Below, in pieces: positions 17,737-27,704 of a DNA stretch of 64,000 nucleotides; position 1 is the first letter of the stretch, and every line of letters begins with the position of its first letter. Source of the stretch: an uncultured Glaciecola sp. GTDB lineage: Bacteria; Pseudomonadota; Gammaproteobacteria; Enterobacterales; Alteromonadaceae. The stretch is taken from contig CANMCE010000003.1 of the NCBI GenBank assembly GCA_947496235.1, forward strand, positions 124,001 to 188,000. Direction: 5' to 3'. Under the pieces are notes generated by a model. It worked only from the letters and a program-made list of their open reading frames with translations, was not told the DNA's origin and ran no database searches. The translations under genes were made by a program, and so were the position numbers.

Positions 17737-20511
17737 ATGAATAAAAATAATAAGATAATAATTTTGAGCTTAGCCAGTTTAGCCTTGTCTGCTTGTGGAG
17801 GAAGTGGAGGCGACAACAATAGTGCACCGCAATTTAATAACTCAGTTTATTCAGTAACCACTGTAGAAGAAGAAGCTGTCACCAGCCAAGTAACTGCTAG
17901 CGACGCTGATGGCGACAGTTTGACTTATACCTTAGCCTCTGCGCCGACTAATGGCACAATTTCGATTAATGCCAATGGTAACTTTACCTATACGCCAAAT
18001 ATGAATTTCGCTGGCACGGATAGCGCGCAAATTGCTGTCTCCGATGGCACAAGTTCGGTCAATACGACAGTCAATATTACCGTTACCAATATCAACGATG
18101 CGCCCGTTATTCAAACAACATCCGTTACCGTCAGTAGTCAAGGAACTTCGACGGGGTCAATAACGGTAAGTGATCCCGATGGTGACACTGTAACTTTTAC
18201 TTTGGTAAATCAACCTGCGAATGGCTCATTAACACTAGATACAACCACAGGTGATTTTGAATATACCCCAGCTTCTCTTGAACAAATTGATGGTAGTTTC
18301 ACTATCAGTTTCACCGACGGAATTATAAGTACGCCAATTCAGGCTGAAATTAACCTTACCCCTTCGTATAGCACTAATGCAGATAAACTTAGTTACTATT
18401 ACACATCGATTAAATCAAATTTAAAGCAAGCTGATGCAATGATTGAAGCTATTGGCTCGGATGAATATAGAGACGATGTACGAGAATCTTTAGCCGTTGG
18501 TTATACCACCGCAGAATTTGACGACCAGGCAGAAAGTTACCTAGATCAGATCGCCACGCTGGACAGAAAAGCAAATGCACTTTTAGCGGTAGGTGAAAGA
18601 CTTGATCAATTAGGAAAGGTAAATGCAGGTAACGATGCACGTTATCGTTCCCAAGCGCTATACAACCAATTCCTAGCAGAAAAGGGATTGGAAAATATGA
18701 ACAGGGATGATGCCAGCTATTTCATCAGTATTATCAATGACTATGGCAATGTGAATAATGCGGATGCTAAAAACAATATGATTAGCACCGTACAAATTTA
18801 CGCAGAGGCCATTAATAGCGAAGTATACAGTACTACCTATGGCAGACTCCTATCGGCGGCTCGGATTAATCTTGTTGACTTGCAAGAAGCTTATTACAAC
18901 TCAGGAACAGATGCAGATAAAGTCCTTGCTCTGGATGCAGCTCGGTTACTTGAGCCCTTAGCAATGAACGTAGGCTATCGTGTTGTTACTAGAGGTGAAT
19001 TCTCAGGTCGTAACAGTTACCAATTACGGGGGCTTTATCTTGGTTGGTTAGCAGAGCACTATTTTCATTTAGACCAAGAAGATAAAGCGAAACAGTATTT
19101 AGCAGAAGCGTTAGCCTTATATGGTGTAACCAACTACGACCCTGAATATGTGGTAGCAGTATCAGCTGACGCTGAAGTTACCCTAGCAAGTTATACAGCG
19201 GTCATTGAAAACCTCGCTGGATTATTTGAGTACTATTACCCAGATGCGGACACAAATTTAGCGCGAGATTTATTGGCGCCTGAGGCAAATGATTATGCTG
19301 ATGCTACCATTTTTATGTATATGTATCGCGGACTAAAATTAGCTGAAGCTGGTCAAGATCTCACGCCATTATTCACAGAAGTAAGAACCTTTTTTGAAGA
19401 AAATGGTGATTTAAGAGACTATTACGAATTCTTAGTGCAACAGGGCGCTAGCGGCATTCGTCTAGCCGGTTTATTACTTAATCGTGGGTATGATGCCTAT
19501 GCTAGAGAAGCACTAGAAACCGCCGCCAGTTTAATTCAAGAAGAAGCCTATATCACCGAAGAAACAGCTTTGCGTACGTTTGGAACCTATGGTTGCTTTG
19601 GATTAAATAAACTTTATGTAAGAGCCGGCGGTGATGCAGACTCAATTATCCAAGCCTGTGAATCTATAGCGGAAAGTTACTATCAAGCAGAAGATGGAAA
19701 CTTCACTGAAGCTCAAATAGCGGAGGCTTATAAAGCACTCATTGGTTTGTATGCGTTGAATGACAACCAAACCAAAATGCAAGCAGTAGCTGATAACCTT
19801 ATCGCGCAAACGGCACAATTTACTGATTTACAGGAAAGATTTGAGGCAAGAGCTGAAGCGGCTGCACTGCTCTCCAGCTATGGTTTATTAAGCTCCGCTA
19901 ATAGCATTATAACTCAGTTGAGCACTGATATTCAGGCTTATCTGGAGACGGAAGATGGACAAACAGCAGACGCATTAGAAGATCTTGCTCGCAATGTATT
20001 GCCGTTTTTAGCGGGAGACACTAGCCTGCCCGAAAATGATGCTTGGTTCAGTACAAATGTAAAAACGGCCTTGCGACTTCAAGCAACAAGTGAAGGTTTT
20101 TCTGACCAATATTCTGCATTTTTGAGTCATCTACAAAACCTAACGTTAGCCATTGCAGATAAAGTACAAATGCTTACCGTGAATGAGCAACAAGATGTGG
20201 TCGAGTTTTTGGTTTTGGCCCTAGCTCGCGCTGATTTGTATACCCAAGCATCAGCTTGGATTGACAGCGATATAAATGCCGTTGCAGAGCAATATGAATT
20301 ACGTGCTATTTTGGCGAGTCACTTAGCTGAAAAAGATGCCTTCCCGGGGAGTGCCGTTGCCAATGTAGATACCGACAATGATGGTTTGCCAAACTTTTTC
20401 TTATTGACCGCAAGTCAAGCCGATATCGATGCTTCAGGATTGGTTGCAGATAATGATGCTGATAACGATGGCATTTTGGATGCTGAAGATAGCACTCCAT
20501 TAGGTGAATAA
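17737..20511 (+). CDS. Large lipoprotein: two cadherin-like domains and a long helical-repeat region
   Basis: A 924-aa surface or periplasmic lipoprotein. The lipobox is LSAC (Cys21), followed by a Gly-rich linker. Two cadherin/VCBS-type beta domains carry DADGDSLTYTL and DPDGDTVTFTL calcium motifs and a YTPN strand (residues about 35-225). A long helical region follows (about 230-865), TPR-like but not a canonical repeat. The end has calcium-binding motifs of the thrombospondin-3 type (DTDNDGLPNFF and DNDADNDGILDAEDS). The start at 17737 has GAGGA five bases upstream; the open frame reads back to a TTG at 17710. It begins an operon with a TonB-dependent receptor and a di-haem peroxidase and may be the receptor's surface-exposed or periplasmic partner. 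Confidence 0.85.
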   Translation: MNKNNKIIILSLASLALSACGGSGGDNNSAPQFNNSVYSVTTVEEEAVTSQVTASDADGDSLTYTLASAPTNGTISINANGNFTYTPNMNFAGTDSAQIAVSDGTSSVNTTVNITVTNINDAPVIQTTSVTVSSQGTSTGSITVSDPDGDTVTFTLVNQPANGSLTLDTTTGDFEYTPASLEQIDGSFTISFTDGIISTPIQAEINLTPSYSTNADKLSYYYTSIKSNLKQADAMIEAIGSDEYRDDVRESLAVGYTTAEFDDQAESYLDQIATLDRKANALLAVGERLDQLGKVNAGNDARYRSQALYNQFLAEKGLENMNRDDASYFISIINDYGNVNNADAKNNMISTVQIYAEAINSEVYSTTYGRLLSAARINLVDLQEAYYNSGTDADKVLALDAARLLEPLAMNVGYRVVTRGEFSGRNSYQLRGLYLGWLAEHYFHLDQEDKAKQYLAEALALYGVTNYDPEYVVAVSADAEVTLASYTAVIENLAGLFEYYYPDADTNLARDLLAPEANDYADATIFMYMYRGLKLAEAGQDLTPLFTEVRTFFEENGDLRDYYEFLVQQGASGIRLAGLLLNRGYDAYAREALETAASLIQEEAYITEETALRTFGTYGCFGLNKLYVRAGGDADSIIQACESIAESYYQAEDGNFTEAQIAEAYKALIGLYALNDNQTKMQAVADNLIAQTAQFTDLQERFEARAEAAALLSSYGLLSSANSIITQLSTDIQAYLETEDGQTADALEDLARNVLPFLAGDTSLPENDAWFSTNVKTALRLQATSEGFSDQYSAFLSHLQNLTLAIADKVQMLTVNEQQDVVEFLVLALARADLYTQASAWIDSDINAVAEQYELRAILASHLAEKDAFPGSAVANVDTDNDGLPNFFLLTASQADIDASGLVADNDADNDGILDAEDSTPLGE

Positions 20512-20530
20512 AAGGTCTAGTTAAGTACCC

Positions 20531-23236
20531 ATGAAAAATAAAGTCAGCCAGTGGTTTACACTGGCTGCGTTGTTTTTTCTGTATTCAACAGAAATATACG
20601 CGCAGCAAGTGGAAACTGAATCACAAGAAAATTCTGAATTACCATCAGACGATGAGAAACTCAAGACTGAACCTAACGACAAGGTTGAACATGTATTAGT
20701 CGTCGGCGAATACATTGGAATTGAAGTTCCCGAAGCCTTTGGTCGTTTTACCCTTTCGGAATCTTTTGTCAGAAATGCCCCAAAAACCACGGGCGATATC
20801 AACGATTTAATCGCATTGCTACCTGGCGTGCAGTTATCCGAAGATGCCTTCGCAATTGGTCAAGCTGGTGAAATAAAAGCAAAGCCGATTTCAATTTCAG
20901 GCGCCCAACCTTGGCAAACTGGATTTTTTATCGATGGAATGAATTACAACAGTCGTTTAGATCCTGCGGCAAATAGTCGATCGGTTTCCAGTGTAAATGA
21001 TGTGCAAGGCGGTGTGCAAACCTTCAATATAAATAGTCAAATTGTGCAAACAATTGATGTTTATGACAGTAACATTCCTGTGCAATACGGGGGATTTTCT
21101 GGCGGCGTGGTAGAAGTTGAAACTCGCTCATCCTTTGATGTAGAAGAGCCCAAAATATCTCTTGGCTATCGCTCATCGCGAAGCGATTGGAATCGTTACA
21201 ATATGATTATTGGCGATCAACAAGGTGATTTATACGGCGTAACCTCAACCAATACGCCGCCTCAATTTACTCAACACAGCTACAATGTCATGCTGAACAC
21301 CCCAATTTCAAACAACCAAGGGCTACTTTTATCTGCCAACTATACAAAATCCATTAAAACTGAGTATTCGTTAAGTGAAAATGTTAACACTCAGCGCGAT
21401 AACGTAAACCTGCTGATAAAATACTCTATTAGAGATATCTGGTTTGATAAGCTTGACATCAGTGCCACCTATGCACCCTATGAAAATTTGAATATTCTAC
21501 GGGATACCCTCAATAGTAATTTAACCATCAGCGGTGGCGGCTACGGAACTGTACTTAACCTAGAAAAAGAGGTTGATTTTGCCCAGTGGCGCAGTAAATT
21601 TAGTGCAAACGTAAGTGAAAATAGTCGCGCCGCGCCCCAACATTTTTATTTGTGGAATACATTGAGAGGAAAAGAATGGGGTCAATTAAATGCTGATGCA
21701 AGTTCCCAAGATAACACTTTATCAAGAGAAGGTGGATACGGAAATCTGGACAAAACTCAACAACATATAAATTGGCAGAACAGTTTATCTTTTAAAGAGT
21801 GGCAATTGGGTGACAGCCAACACTTTTTTGATTTTGGGATAAGTTTATCACAGCAAAAACTATCCAGAGAACGTTCAACTGATAGCTACTATTATAATTC
21901 TGCCAAACAATATAGTACTGAGCTAGGAGCGCCTACTCTCAACTGTAGCGGCTATACCATTGACTGTGTTGAACTCGTTTATATTCGACCTCTAGATGAA
22001 TTAGAGGCGCAAATTGGCGGTCCTTTAGATTTTAATAACCTTGAACACGTGCAACTCTACAGTGACAACATTGCAGTTAGTCCTCAATACTTTCAATTTC
22101 GCATTGTTTATCCCGTCGAAGATATCGAGGTAGACGTAAATCAGATATCAGCATGGGCAAATTATCAAATTCTTTGGCAGAATTTAACCCTAAACCTAGG
22201 CTTACGTTATGACTATGATGACTTTTTCCAAAACCATACGATTGCCCCAAGAATTAGCGGGAGTTGGGATTGGTTTGATGATAATAGTACTTTATTGGTG
22301 TTTGGCGCTAATCGCTACTATGACGCTGGTTTAGCTACTTATAAATTGAAGCAAGAACAACAACCTTATTACACTCAATTTCGCCCAATTTTAAATAATA
22401 GCTTGCAAGCTTGGGTTCGCTCAAGCCGAGATGCAAATTTACGTTATTTATTTAATGACGTAGATTCTCCCTACAACGACGAAATCACTCTAGCCTGGAA
22501 ACAACATCTAGGAGATTTTGGCTATTTATCTGTACGAGGTGTGTATAGATGGCAAAGAGATCAATTAGCCCGAGCAGGTGAATCTGTGCTAGGTGAAGAT
22601 GGCTACCGATATGCCTATCAGGAGAACACTGGTTACGGAACTAGCAAGCGATTGTCGTTAGCATGGAATGGTCGTTGGCAAAATCATTCATTTTGGGCAA
22701 ACACTGATTTTTCAGAAACGTTCAGTAGTAGCGATTCTTATGATGCAGTGCCAAGCGATGTCGGGTTGGACGAGATAGTATGGTATGAATCTGGCGATGA
22801 GATAGGCCGCTTAGCTACCCGTTCTGATTTAAATAATCTAAATACAAATTTTGCTCGTCCTTTAAAAGTCAATTTTGGTTGGCATGCTGATTGGACAGAG
22901 TATTTTTCTACCAGCATGAATGGTACTTATACCGGCGGTTATGATACCGCTGTCGATACAGGTAGCTACATTCGAGCATCAAATATACTTTGGCTGTGCG
23001 ATACATGTGAAGTAGATTCACTTGAAGTTCCGCTCTTCCGCAAAGCCGAAATAGACGCTCGATGGATGGTTAACCTAGCGGCTAAGCTGCGTCTAAATGC
23101 TAATAATTTAGGTACAGTCACTTTGTCTGTTGATGTTAGTAATGTATTTAACAGTCGCACTTATCTTGTATCTCCAGGAAATAACGGAATAGAAACAGGC
23201 AGAACGCTCTGGGTAGGTGCACAATGGGATTGGTAA
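20531..23236 (+). CDS. TonB-dependent outer-membrane receptor
   Basis: A 901-aa outer-membrane gated channel. A signal peptide covers residues 1-25, then an acidic linker, a TonB-box-like EHVLVVGEY (about 56-64), a plug domain (about 70-195, with PISISGAQPWQTGFFIDGMN) and a 22-strand barrel ending in an aromatic residue (AQWDW). The substrate is not readable from the sequence. It lies 19 bp after the cadherin/TPR lipoprotein gene, and its stop codon overlaps the start of the di-haem peroxidase gene (TAATG), so the three are co-translated. Because a Fur-box match precedes the operon, an iron- or metal-chelate is the best guess. Confidence 0.93.
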   Translation: MKNKVSQWFTLAALFFLYSTEIYAQQVETESQENSELPSDDEKLKTEPNDKVEHVLVVGEYIGIEVPEAFGRFTLSESFVRNAPKTTGDINDLIALLPGVQLSEDAFAIGQAGEIKAKPISISGAQPWQTGFFIDGMNYNSRLDPAANSRSVSSVNDVQGGVQTFNINSQIVQTIDVYDSNIPVQYGGFSGGVVEVETRSSFDVEEPKISLGYRSSRSDWNRYNMIIGDQQGDLYGVTSTNTPPQFTQHSYNVMLNTPISNNQGLLLSANYTKSIKTEYSLSENVNTQRDNVNLLIKYSIRDIWFDKLDISATYAPYENLNILRDTLNSNLTISGGGYGTVLNLEKEVDFAQWRSKFSANVSENSRAAPQHFYLWNTLRGKEWGQLNADASSQDNTLSREGGYGNLDKTQQHINWQNSLSFKEWQLGDSQHFFDFGISLSQQKLSRERSTDSYYYNSAKQYSTELGAPTLNCSGYTIDCVELVYIRPLDELEAQIGGPLDFNNLEHVQLYSDNIAVSPQYFQFRIVYPVEDIEVDVNQISAWANYQILWQNLTLNLGLRYDYDDFFQNHTIAPRISGSWDWFDDNSTLLVFGANRYYDAGLATYKLKQEQQPYYTQFRPILNNSLQAWVRSSRDANLRYLFNDVDSPYNDEITLAWKQHLGDFGYLSVRGVYRWQRDQLARAGESVLGEDGYRYAYQENTGYGTSKRLSLAWNGRWQNHSFWANTDFSETFSSSDSYDAVPSDVGLDEIVWYESGDEIGRLATRSDLNNLNTNFARPLKVNFGWHADWTEYFSTSMNGTYTGGYDTAVDTGSYIRASNILWLCDTCEVDSLEVPLFRKAEIDARWMVNLAAKLRLNANNLGTVTLSVDVSNVFNSRTYLVSPGNNGIETGRTLWVGAQWDW

Positions 23237-24324
23237 TGAAAATCTTATGTGTATTGGTTTTGTTTTGTAATCTAGCCTTAACTAGAGCACAAGAAGCCAC
23301 CGATTCTGATTCTCAGGTTTTGCAGCTCCGTGCTTTATACGCAAAACCTATCGCTGAATGGCCTATGGCAGAAACGGCTGATGCCGTAAAGCCCATAGCC
23401 CTTGCGCCGCTAAAAATACCAACAAAATTAGAATCCCCTAAAATAGCCTTAGGTAAACAATTATTTAATGATCCGATTTTATCTAGAGACAACAGTGTAT
23501 CCTGCGCCTCCTGTCACCTGCCAAGACTTGCTTTCGTGGATAGACGTCAACAGGCAATAGGTATCGACGGACAAACTGGTCGCCGCAATACTCAAGCTTT
23601 ATTTGCCCTAGATCAGTGGCAAAGCTTCTTCTGGGATGGGCGTGCTGTTTCTGCCCAAGCTCAAGCATTAGTGCCTATTAGTGACCATAAAGAAATGGAT
23701 CTACCGTTAAACCTAGCCCTTGAACGATTAAATACAAATTCTAATTATCAAAAATTATTTAAGAGCGTCTATAAAACGCCCATGATTGATTCACAGCAGC
23801 TCGCAGATGCAATAGTAGCCTTTGAACTTACCATAGAACCGCCGAATACGCTTTTTCAGCAGGCGCTTCAAGCCTATCAGTACTCACCTTCCAAGGCTGT
23901 AAACATGCTTTCTGAGCAGCAACTTAAAGGTTTGCATTTGTTTCGGACAAAGGCTAAATGTATGACCTGCCATGAAGGCGCTATGTTCAGTGACAATCAA
24001 TTTCATAATACAGGACTGACCTATTATGGTCGCCGGTTTGAAGATCTTGGTAGATACGAAGTAACTGGAAATAAAGAAGATGTAGGACGTTTTCGGACGG
24101 CTTCTTTAGTCGGTCTGCAGCAAACTCGTCCTTGGATGCATAATGGTCTATTTAATAACTTAAGAGGCATCGTCAACTTGTATAACGCAGGCGGAGCAAG
24201 ACCTAAGCCAAGGGCACATCAAATTGACGACCCTTTATTTCCTGTGACCTCAAATCTGCTTGACGAACTCAAGTTAAATGATGAAGAGATTGCAGACTTA
24301 GTTGCATTTTTAGAAACCTTGTAA
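23236..24324 (+). CDS. Di-haem cytochrome c peroxidase family protein
   Basis: A 362-aa periplasmic di-haem enzyme of the CcpA/MauG superfamily. A signal peptide ends near TRA-QE. Two c-type haem sites are seen: CASCH at residues 90-94 and CMTCH at 242-246. RPWMHNG near residue 300 offers a Met that fits the distal ligand of classical peroxidases rather than the Tyr of MauG. RNTQALFALDQWQSFFWDGRA is the usual family block. The ATG at 23236 overlaps the receptor stop codon, giving a length that fits the family. Linked to the receptor, it could oxidise or release the imported metal complex; peroxide removal is the plain alternative. Confidence 0.92.
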   Translation: MKILCVLVLFCNLALTRAQEATDSDSQVLQLRALYAKPIAEWPMAETADAVKPIALAPLKIPTKLESPKIALGKQLFNDPILSRDNSVSCASCHLPRLAFVDRRQQAIGIDGQTGRRNTQALFALDQWQSFFWDGRAVSAQAQALVPISDHKEMDLPLNLALERLNTNSNYQKLFKSVYKTPMIDSQQLADAIVAFELTIEPPNTLFQQALQAYQYSPSKAVNMLSEQQLKGLHLFRTKAKCMTCHEGAMFSDNQFHNTGLTYYGRRFEDLGRYEVTGNKEDVGRFRTASLVGLQQTRPWMHNGLFNNLRGIVNLYNAGGARPKPRAHQIDDPLFPVTSNLLDELKLNDEEIADLVAFLETL

Positions 24325-24350
24325 GCGGTATAATACTTACATAGCGCTAA

Positions 24351-24647
24351 TTACAAATGACTATTGGAATAACTGCGGCGTTCTACAGGTTGGAATCTCT
24401 CTGAAAAGCGTAAGCTTTCAATGCCGCAGTCTCTGCATTCATTATAATACTTTTCTTTTCGTTTTATGATACGGGCTTCTTCGCTACCGCAGCATTGACA
24501 TTGAGAGTACAAGGGGGTTTCAGTGGCGCAAAAATCACATTCTACGAAATAACCATAACGTCCATATTTTGCGGTTAAACCAACGCGGGAGCCACAACCT
24601 TGGCAAGCGACGGTTGTCATCGACAGAGTTTCGTCTAATTCAATCAT
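24351..24647 (-). CDS. Small protein with two zinc ribbons
   Basis: A 98-aa cytoplasmic protein with four CxxC pairs (CQGC, CDFC, CQCC and CRDC) that make two zinc ribbons. The first (GLTAKYGRYGYFVECDFC) resembles the C4 fingers at the end of topoisomerase I, and the second resembles restriction-alleviation Lar-type ribbons. It has no other domain, so a nucleic-acid or protein-binding role is inferred only. AAGGAAG sits seven bases before the ATG. It is convergent with the peroxidase gene across 26 bp and probably has its own promoter in the AT-rich gap to the right. Confidence 0.78.
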   Translation of the reverse strand: MIELDETLSMTTVACQGCGSRVGLTAKYGRYGYFVECDFCATETPLYSQCQCCGSEEARIIKRKEKYYNECRDCGIESLRFSERFQPVERRSYSNSHL

Positions 24648-24906
24648 TTAAAATCTTCCTTAAATTACTACTTTAGGATAATACAAAGTAGCTCCGTTTT
24701 CCGTATTTTTTTCTGCTTATAAGTATATTAATATATACTTAATGCTAGTTTTTGCTATTCCTGAATTCGCTTTTTTTGAAAAATCATTATTTTTTGAAAG
24801 ATTAATTACCATTGCACAATCTATACTTTATGTTTGGATTGAAATTCCGATTTAATCCCCAATGTTCTATCAATCAATGGCAATAAAACTATCAAGGAAC
24901 CATGGA

Positions 24907-26055
24907 ATGAGGATGTTTTTGCTAACTCTTTTTCTAATAACTTTCTCAAGCATAACTAGTGCGTCAATAACATGGGAAACGCCCAAAAAAATAACATCTA
25001 AAGTACTTCAAGAACCCCGTGATTACCGCGTCTCACTGCCCATTGACTACAATGAGAATACAGACAAACAATACTCACTACTTTTAATTTTAGACGGTCA
25101 ATTCTATGGCGACCTGGTGGCAAATAATGCGCTTTTCTTATCTGACGCAGGCGATATCCCTTATCATGTTGTTGTGGCGTTGGATTCTACCAATCGTCTT
25201 AGAGACTTCACGCCAACCGACTCCGACGATTGGGTAGGCGATGGCGGCGCCGATAAGTTTTTACACTTTGTCACTCAAGAATTATTACCGGAATTGCAAG
25301 GTTTATATCGTATAGAAAAACATAAGGTAATTTGGGGACACTCTGCAGCTGGACTTTATGTAATGCATCATATGATGTCAGCGCCAAATTCATTCGATGC
25401 CTATTTAGTGAATGACGGAAGTTTGGATTGGGACAATAAGGTCATTGAAAAGGAGCTTTCTCAATATTTACAAAGATCAGATCGCCCCAGGCAATTTTTA
25501 TATTTTAACAATAGTTACCTTATCCAAGACATGCCTGATGAGGTCCGTTTTATAGCGCCATTAAAAGACATTTTGCGAAACAACGCCGGAGAAAAACTGC
25601 GCTGGGTCCATCAAAATCTCGATAATGAAAGTCATGGTAGCATTCCACTTATTGGCAGCATTAATGGCCTGAGAGCGCTATATGAAGGTTATCGAATACC
25701 TGAATCTGTTGTTTTTTCAGGGCTGGATGGTCTAATTTCGTACTTCGAACGTGTAAAGCATCATATTGGTGCTCCAAATCAAATTCCCGAAAATTCCATA
25801 CTGGATCTGGCGTTTCATCAACTTTGGACCAAACCTGCAACTTCTGTTGCGACATTTGAATACTGTTTAGAGCTCTATCCTGAATCACTTTCTGCACTAG
25901 AAGGCTTATCCGAAGCCTATCTGAACCAAGGAGATTTTTCTAGAGGCTTGAAAACCTTAGAAACCGCTATTCAAAAAGCTCAAAAAACTGACTCAGAAAA
26001 AGCTGTCGAACTGCAAAAAAAGTTGGGGCAGCTTAAATTGGAACAAGATCTTTAA
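24907..26055 (+). CDS. Exported esterase-D-like alpha/beta hydrolase with TPR tail
   Basis: A 382-aa exported hydrolase. The signal peptide MRMFLLTLFLITFSSITSA ends near residue 19. The hydrolase part has the Ser nucleophile in GHSAAG, the oxyanion stretch LLILDGQFY and a likely His in ESHGSIP, as in the putative-esterase family PF00756 (Fes, esterase D). The last 80 residues look like two tetratricopeptide repeats. I take the ATG at 24907 because AAGGA lies at a good distance and the signal then starts correctly; the open frame reads back to 24862. Siderophore esterase is one possible role given the Fur-type operon just upstream, but many esters are hydrolysed by this family. Confidence 0.85.
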   Translation: MRMFLLTLFLITFSSITSASITWETPKKITSKVLQEPRDYRVSLPIDYNENTDKQYSLLLILDGQFYGDLVANNALFLSDAGDIPYHVVVALDSTNRLRDFTPTDSDDWVGDGGADKFLHFVTQELLPELQGLYRIEKHKVIWGHSAAGLYVMHHMMSAPNSFDAYLVNDGSLDWDNKVIEKELSQYLQRSDRPRQFLYFNNSYLIQDMPDEVRFIAPLKDILRNNAGEKLRWVHQNLDNESHGSIPLIGSINGLRALYEGYRIPESVVFSGLDGLISYFERVKHHIGAPNQIPENSILDLAFHQLWTKPATSVATFEYCLELYPESLSALEGLSEAYLNQGDFSRGLKTLETAIQKAQKTDSEKAVELQKKLGQLKLEQDL

Positions 26056-26078
26056 TTACTGCGCAAATAAACCGTTTT

Positions 26079-26240
26079 CTAACCTATGTATTTAGAACCA
26101 AATACTTTTTCGAGGCGACCATCGGGATCATAAAGCTTCACGCTATCTTGATCCCATTTATAGCAAACTAGGTCTAAAACAAAAATAAATGGATACTTTT
26201 GGAGTTTGCCAACAGCAAGATTTTGGGCTTTACTGTAGAA
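26079..26240 (-). pseudogene. C-terminal fragment of a lost gene
   Basis: A minus-strand open frame of 53 codons without a start codon ends in TAG at 26081. Its residues look protein-like, including CYKWDQDSVKLYDPDGR and LEKVFGSKYIG. The upstream frame is closed at 26243. This suggests the surviving 3' end of a gene, while the rest was removed before the plus-strand hydrolase gene at 26286. I do not recognise the family, and the length is short enough that chance is possible. Confidence 0.35.
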
Positions 26241-26285
26241 TTATTGAACAACAGCAAAATCAACAATATTGAAAAGGAGTTCAAG

Positions 26286-27095
26286 ATGCCAATAAATCCC
26301 AATGCTGATCCTGTTGTTTTAGTTGTGCATGGCGTGCAACTTGGTGAAGATGACGATGCCAATCAACATCTTGATATTGAAGCCTTAGTTAAAGCTAGGC
26401 AAGTAGCCCCCCAAGCCTTTAGTGTTGACGCGTACAAATATGAAAACGTGAATGACCAAGCCGTCGCAAAACTTAAAGACCTTTCAAGGATTCTCATTCG
26501 ATCCACTGTCGGCCAAATTCTTACGCCTAAAGTAATCGACATAGTGTTTGACGTGGTCATATCACTGCGAAATGGCTCAACAGCCAATCGCATTCGTGAG
26601 GGGCTGAAACAGAAAATTCTTAGCTATTATCAAGCCGGACGCCCCTTATTTATTGTGGCGCATAGTTTAGGTAGCGTTTACACATTTGACGTTATCAACG
26701 AATTAATCAAAGAAGGGCCATATTTTAAACGAAACGCGCCCCTAACCTTTCCTGCGTTAGGTTTGGTAACCATTGGAAGTCCATTGGGGTTAGATATGTT
26801 CAAAGCGACCGGCCGCAATATTGCAGAGAAACTTGGTACAGGTCGAGTCCCATTTCAGTGGTTAAATTACTTTGATACCAATGATCCCATAGTTTCCGGA
26901 AATATCTTTGGTAAACAGCTAACAGATCTCTCAATCGCAGGGAATTACCGTCAAGATGGGGATGATTTTGGTTGGTTTATCCGAGACTTTCCAGTCGTGA
27001 CAGGCAAAGCACATTTACTTGCTCATATTGCCTATTGGAACGATATAAAGGTAGGTGATGGCCTTGTGGGTCTGCTGTCATTGGTTAAACGTTAA
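26286..27095 (+). CDS. Alpha/beta hydrolase (lipase/esterase-like)
   Basis: A 269-aa cytoplasmic hydrolase with no signal. VVLVVHGVQLGE near the N-terminus is the oxyanion block, VAHSLGS holds the nucleophile Ser near residue 124, and GKAHLLAHIAYW near the C-terminus offers the catalytic His. The likely acid is in FDTNDPI. The start at 26286 has AAGGAG about seven bases upstream; the longer open frame from 26199 has no ribosome site. A lipoprotein gene follows 15 bp later, so they form a pair. The substrate is unknown. Confidence 0.85.
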   Translation: MPINPNADPVVLVVHGVQLGEDDDANQHLDIEALVKARQVAPQAFSVDAYKYENVNDQAVAKLKDLSRILIRSTVGQILTPKVIDIVFDVVISLRNGSTANRIREGLKQKILSYYQAGRPLFIVAHSLGSVYTFDVINELIKEGPYFKRNAPLTFPALGLVTIGSPLGLDMFKATGRNIAEKLGTGRVPFQWLNYFDTNDPIVSGNIFGKQLTDLSIAGNYRQDGDDFGWFIRDFPVVTGKAHLLAHIAYWNDIKVGDGLVGLLSLVKR

Positions 27096-27110
27096 TTGAA
27101 GGGAATGATT

Positions 27111-27656
27111 ATGAAACGCATTATTGGAATATCTGGCATATTATTACTCACGTCTTGCACAAACCATCTTTATCAAGGCGCACTGGAATACGAAACCACA
27201 GATAATCGCATTTGCGAAGCTAAAATCTATTCCGATGACACTACTTGGTTTTTAAACAAAAACGGTAAGCCAGACACCATCACCATTAAACAAGGTGGTG
27301 ACAATGATTCCTTTCAATTTGACTACTCGCCCACTGATACTGCGAGCTTAGTGAAACCGGCCGAGTTTTATGTGGCAGCTTTTGATCCAGACCAAGCCAA
27401 CATAAGTGATAGCCAAGTGTTGTGCGGAAATTTAACTGGCTTTGAATCCTATAAAAATGGTGAAAACAGCGAAGTTGAGTTCCTATATGTGTGCAACAAA
27501 ATGAATTTGTGGGGGACGACTATTAGCGGTCCTATGCCCGCCAGCGAAACGCCCTATGTATTCAAAATGCAAGACCCCGTTTCTGAATTTTCTTGGACCG
27601 GTGAGCAATTAAGTCAACGGGTAGAACTCCCTACCTGCAGGCCGAAAGAGGATTAG
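27111..27656 (+). CDS. Lipoprotein of unknown function paired with the hydrolase
   Basis: A 181-aa lipoprotein with lipobox LTSC (Cys16). The mature part has four further cysteines, which could form disulfides, and no domain I know. AAGGGA lies six bases before the ATG at 27111; an upstream TTG at 27096 is in frame but lacks a ribosome site. It probably shares a transcript with the hydrolase before it. The DNA downstream is a repeat array, not coding. Confidence 0.78.
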   Translation: MKRIIGISGILLLTSCTNHLYQGALEYETTDNRICEAKIYSDDTTWFLNKNGKPDTITIKQGGDNDSFQFDYSPTDTASLVKPAEFYVAAFDPDQANISDSQVLCGNLTGFESYKNGENSEVEFLYVCNKMNLWGTTISGPMPASETPYVFKMQDPVSEFSWTGEQLSQRVELPTCRPKED

Positions 27657-27704
27657 CCCCTTCTTCGTCATTTCGTCACCTCCTACGACGTTCCGACCCG
27701 CACT

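Noticed and set aside
24322-24341. Terminator GTAAG with CTTAC after the peroxidase gene
   Set aside because: The stem is only five bases, AT-rich in the loop and not followed by Ts.
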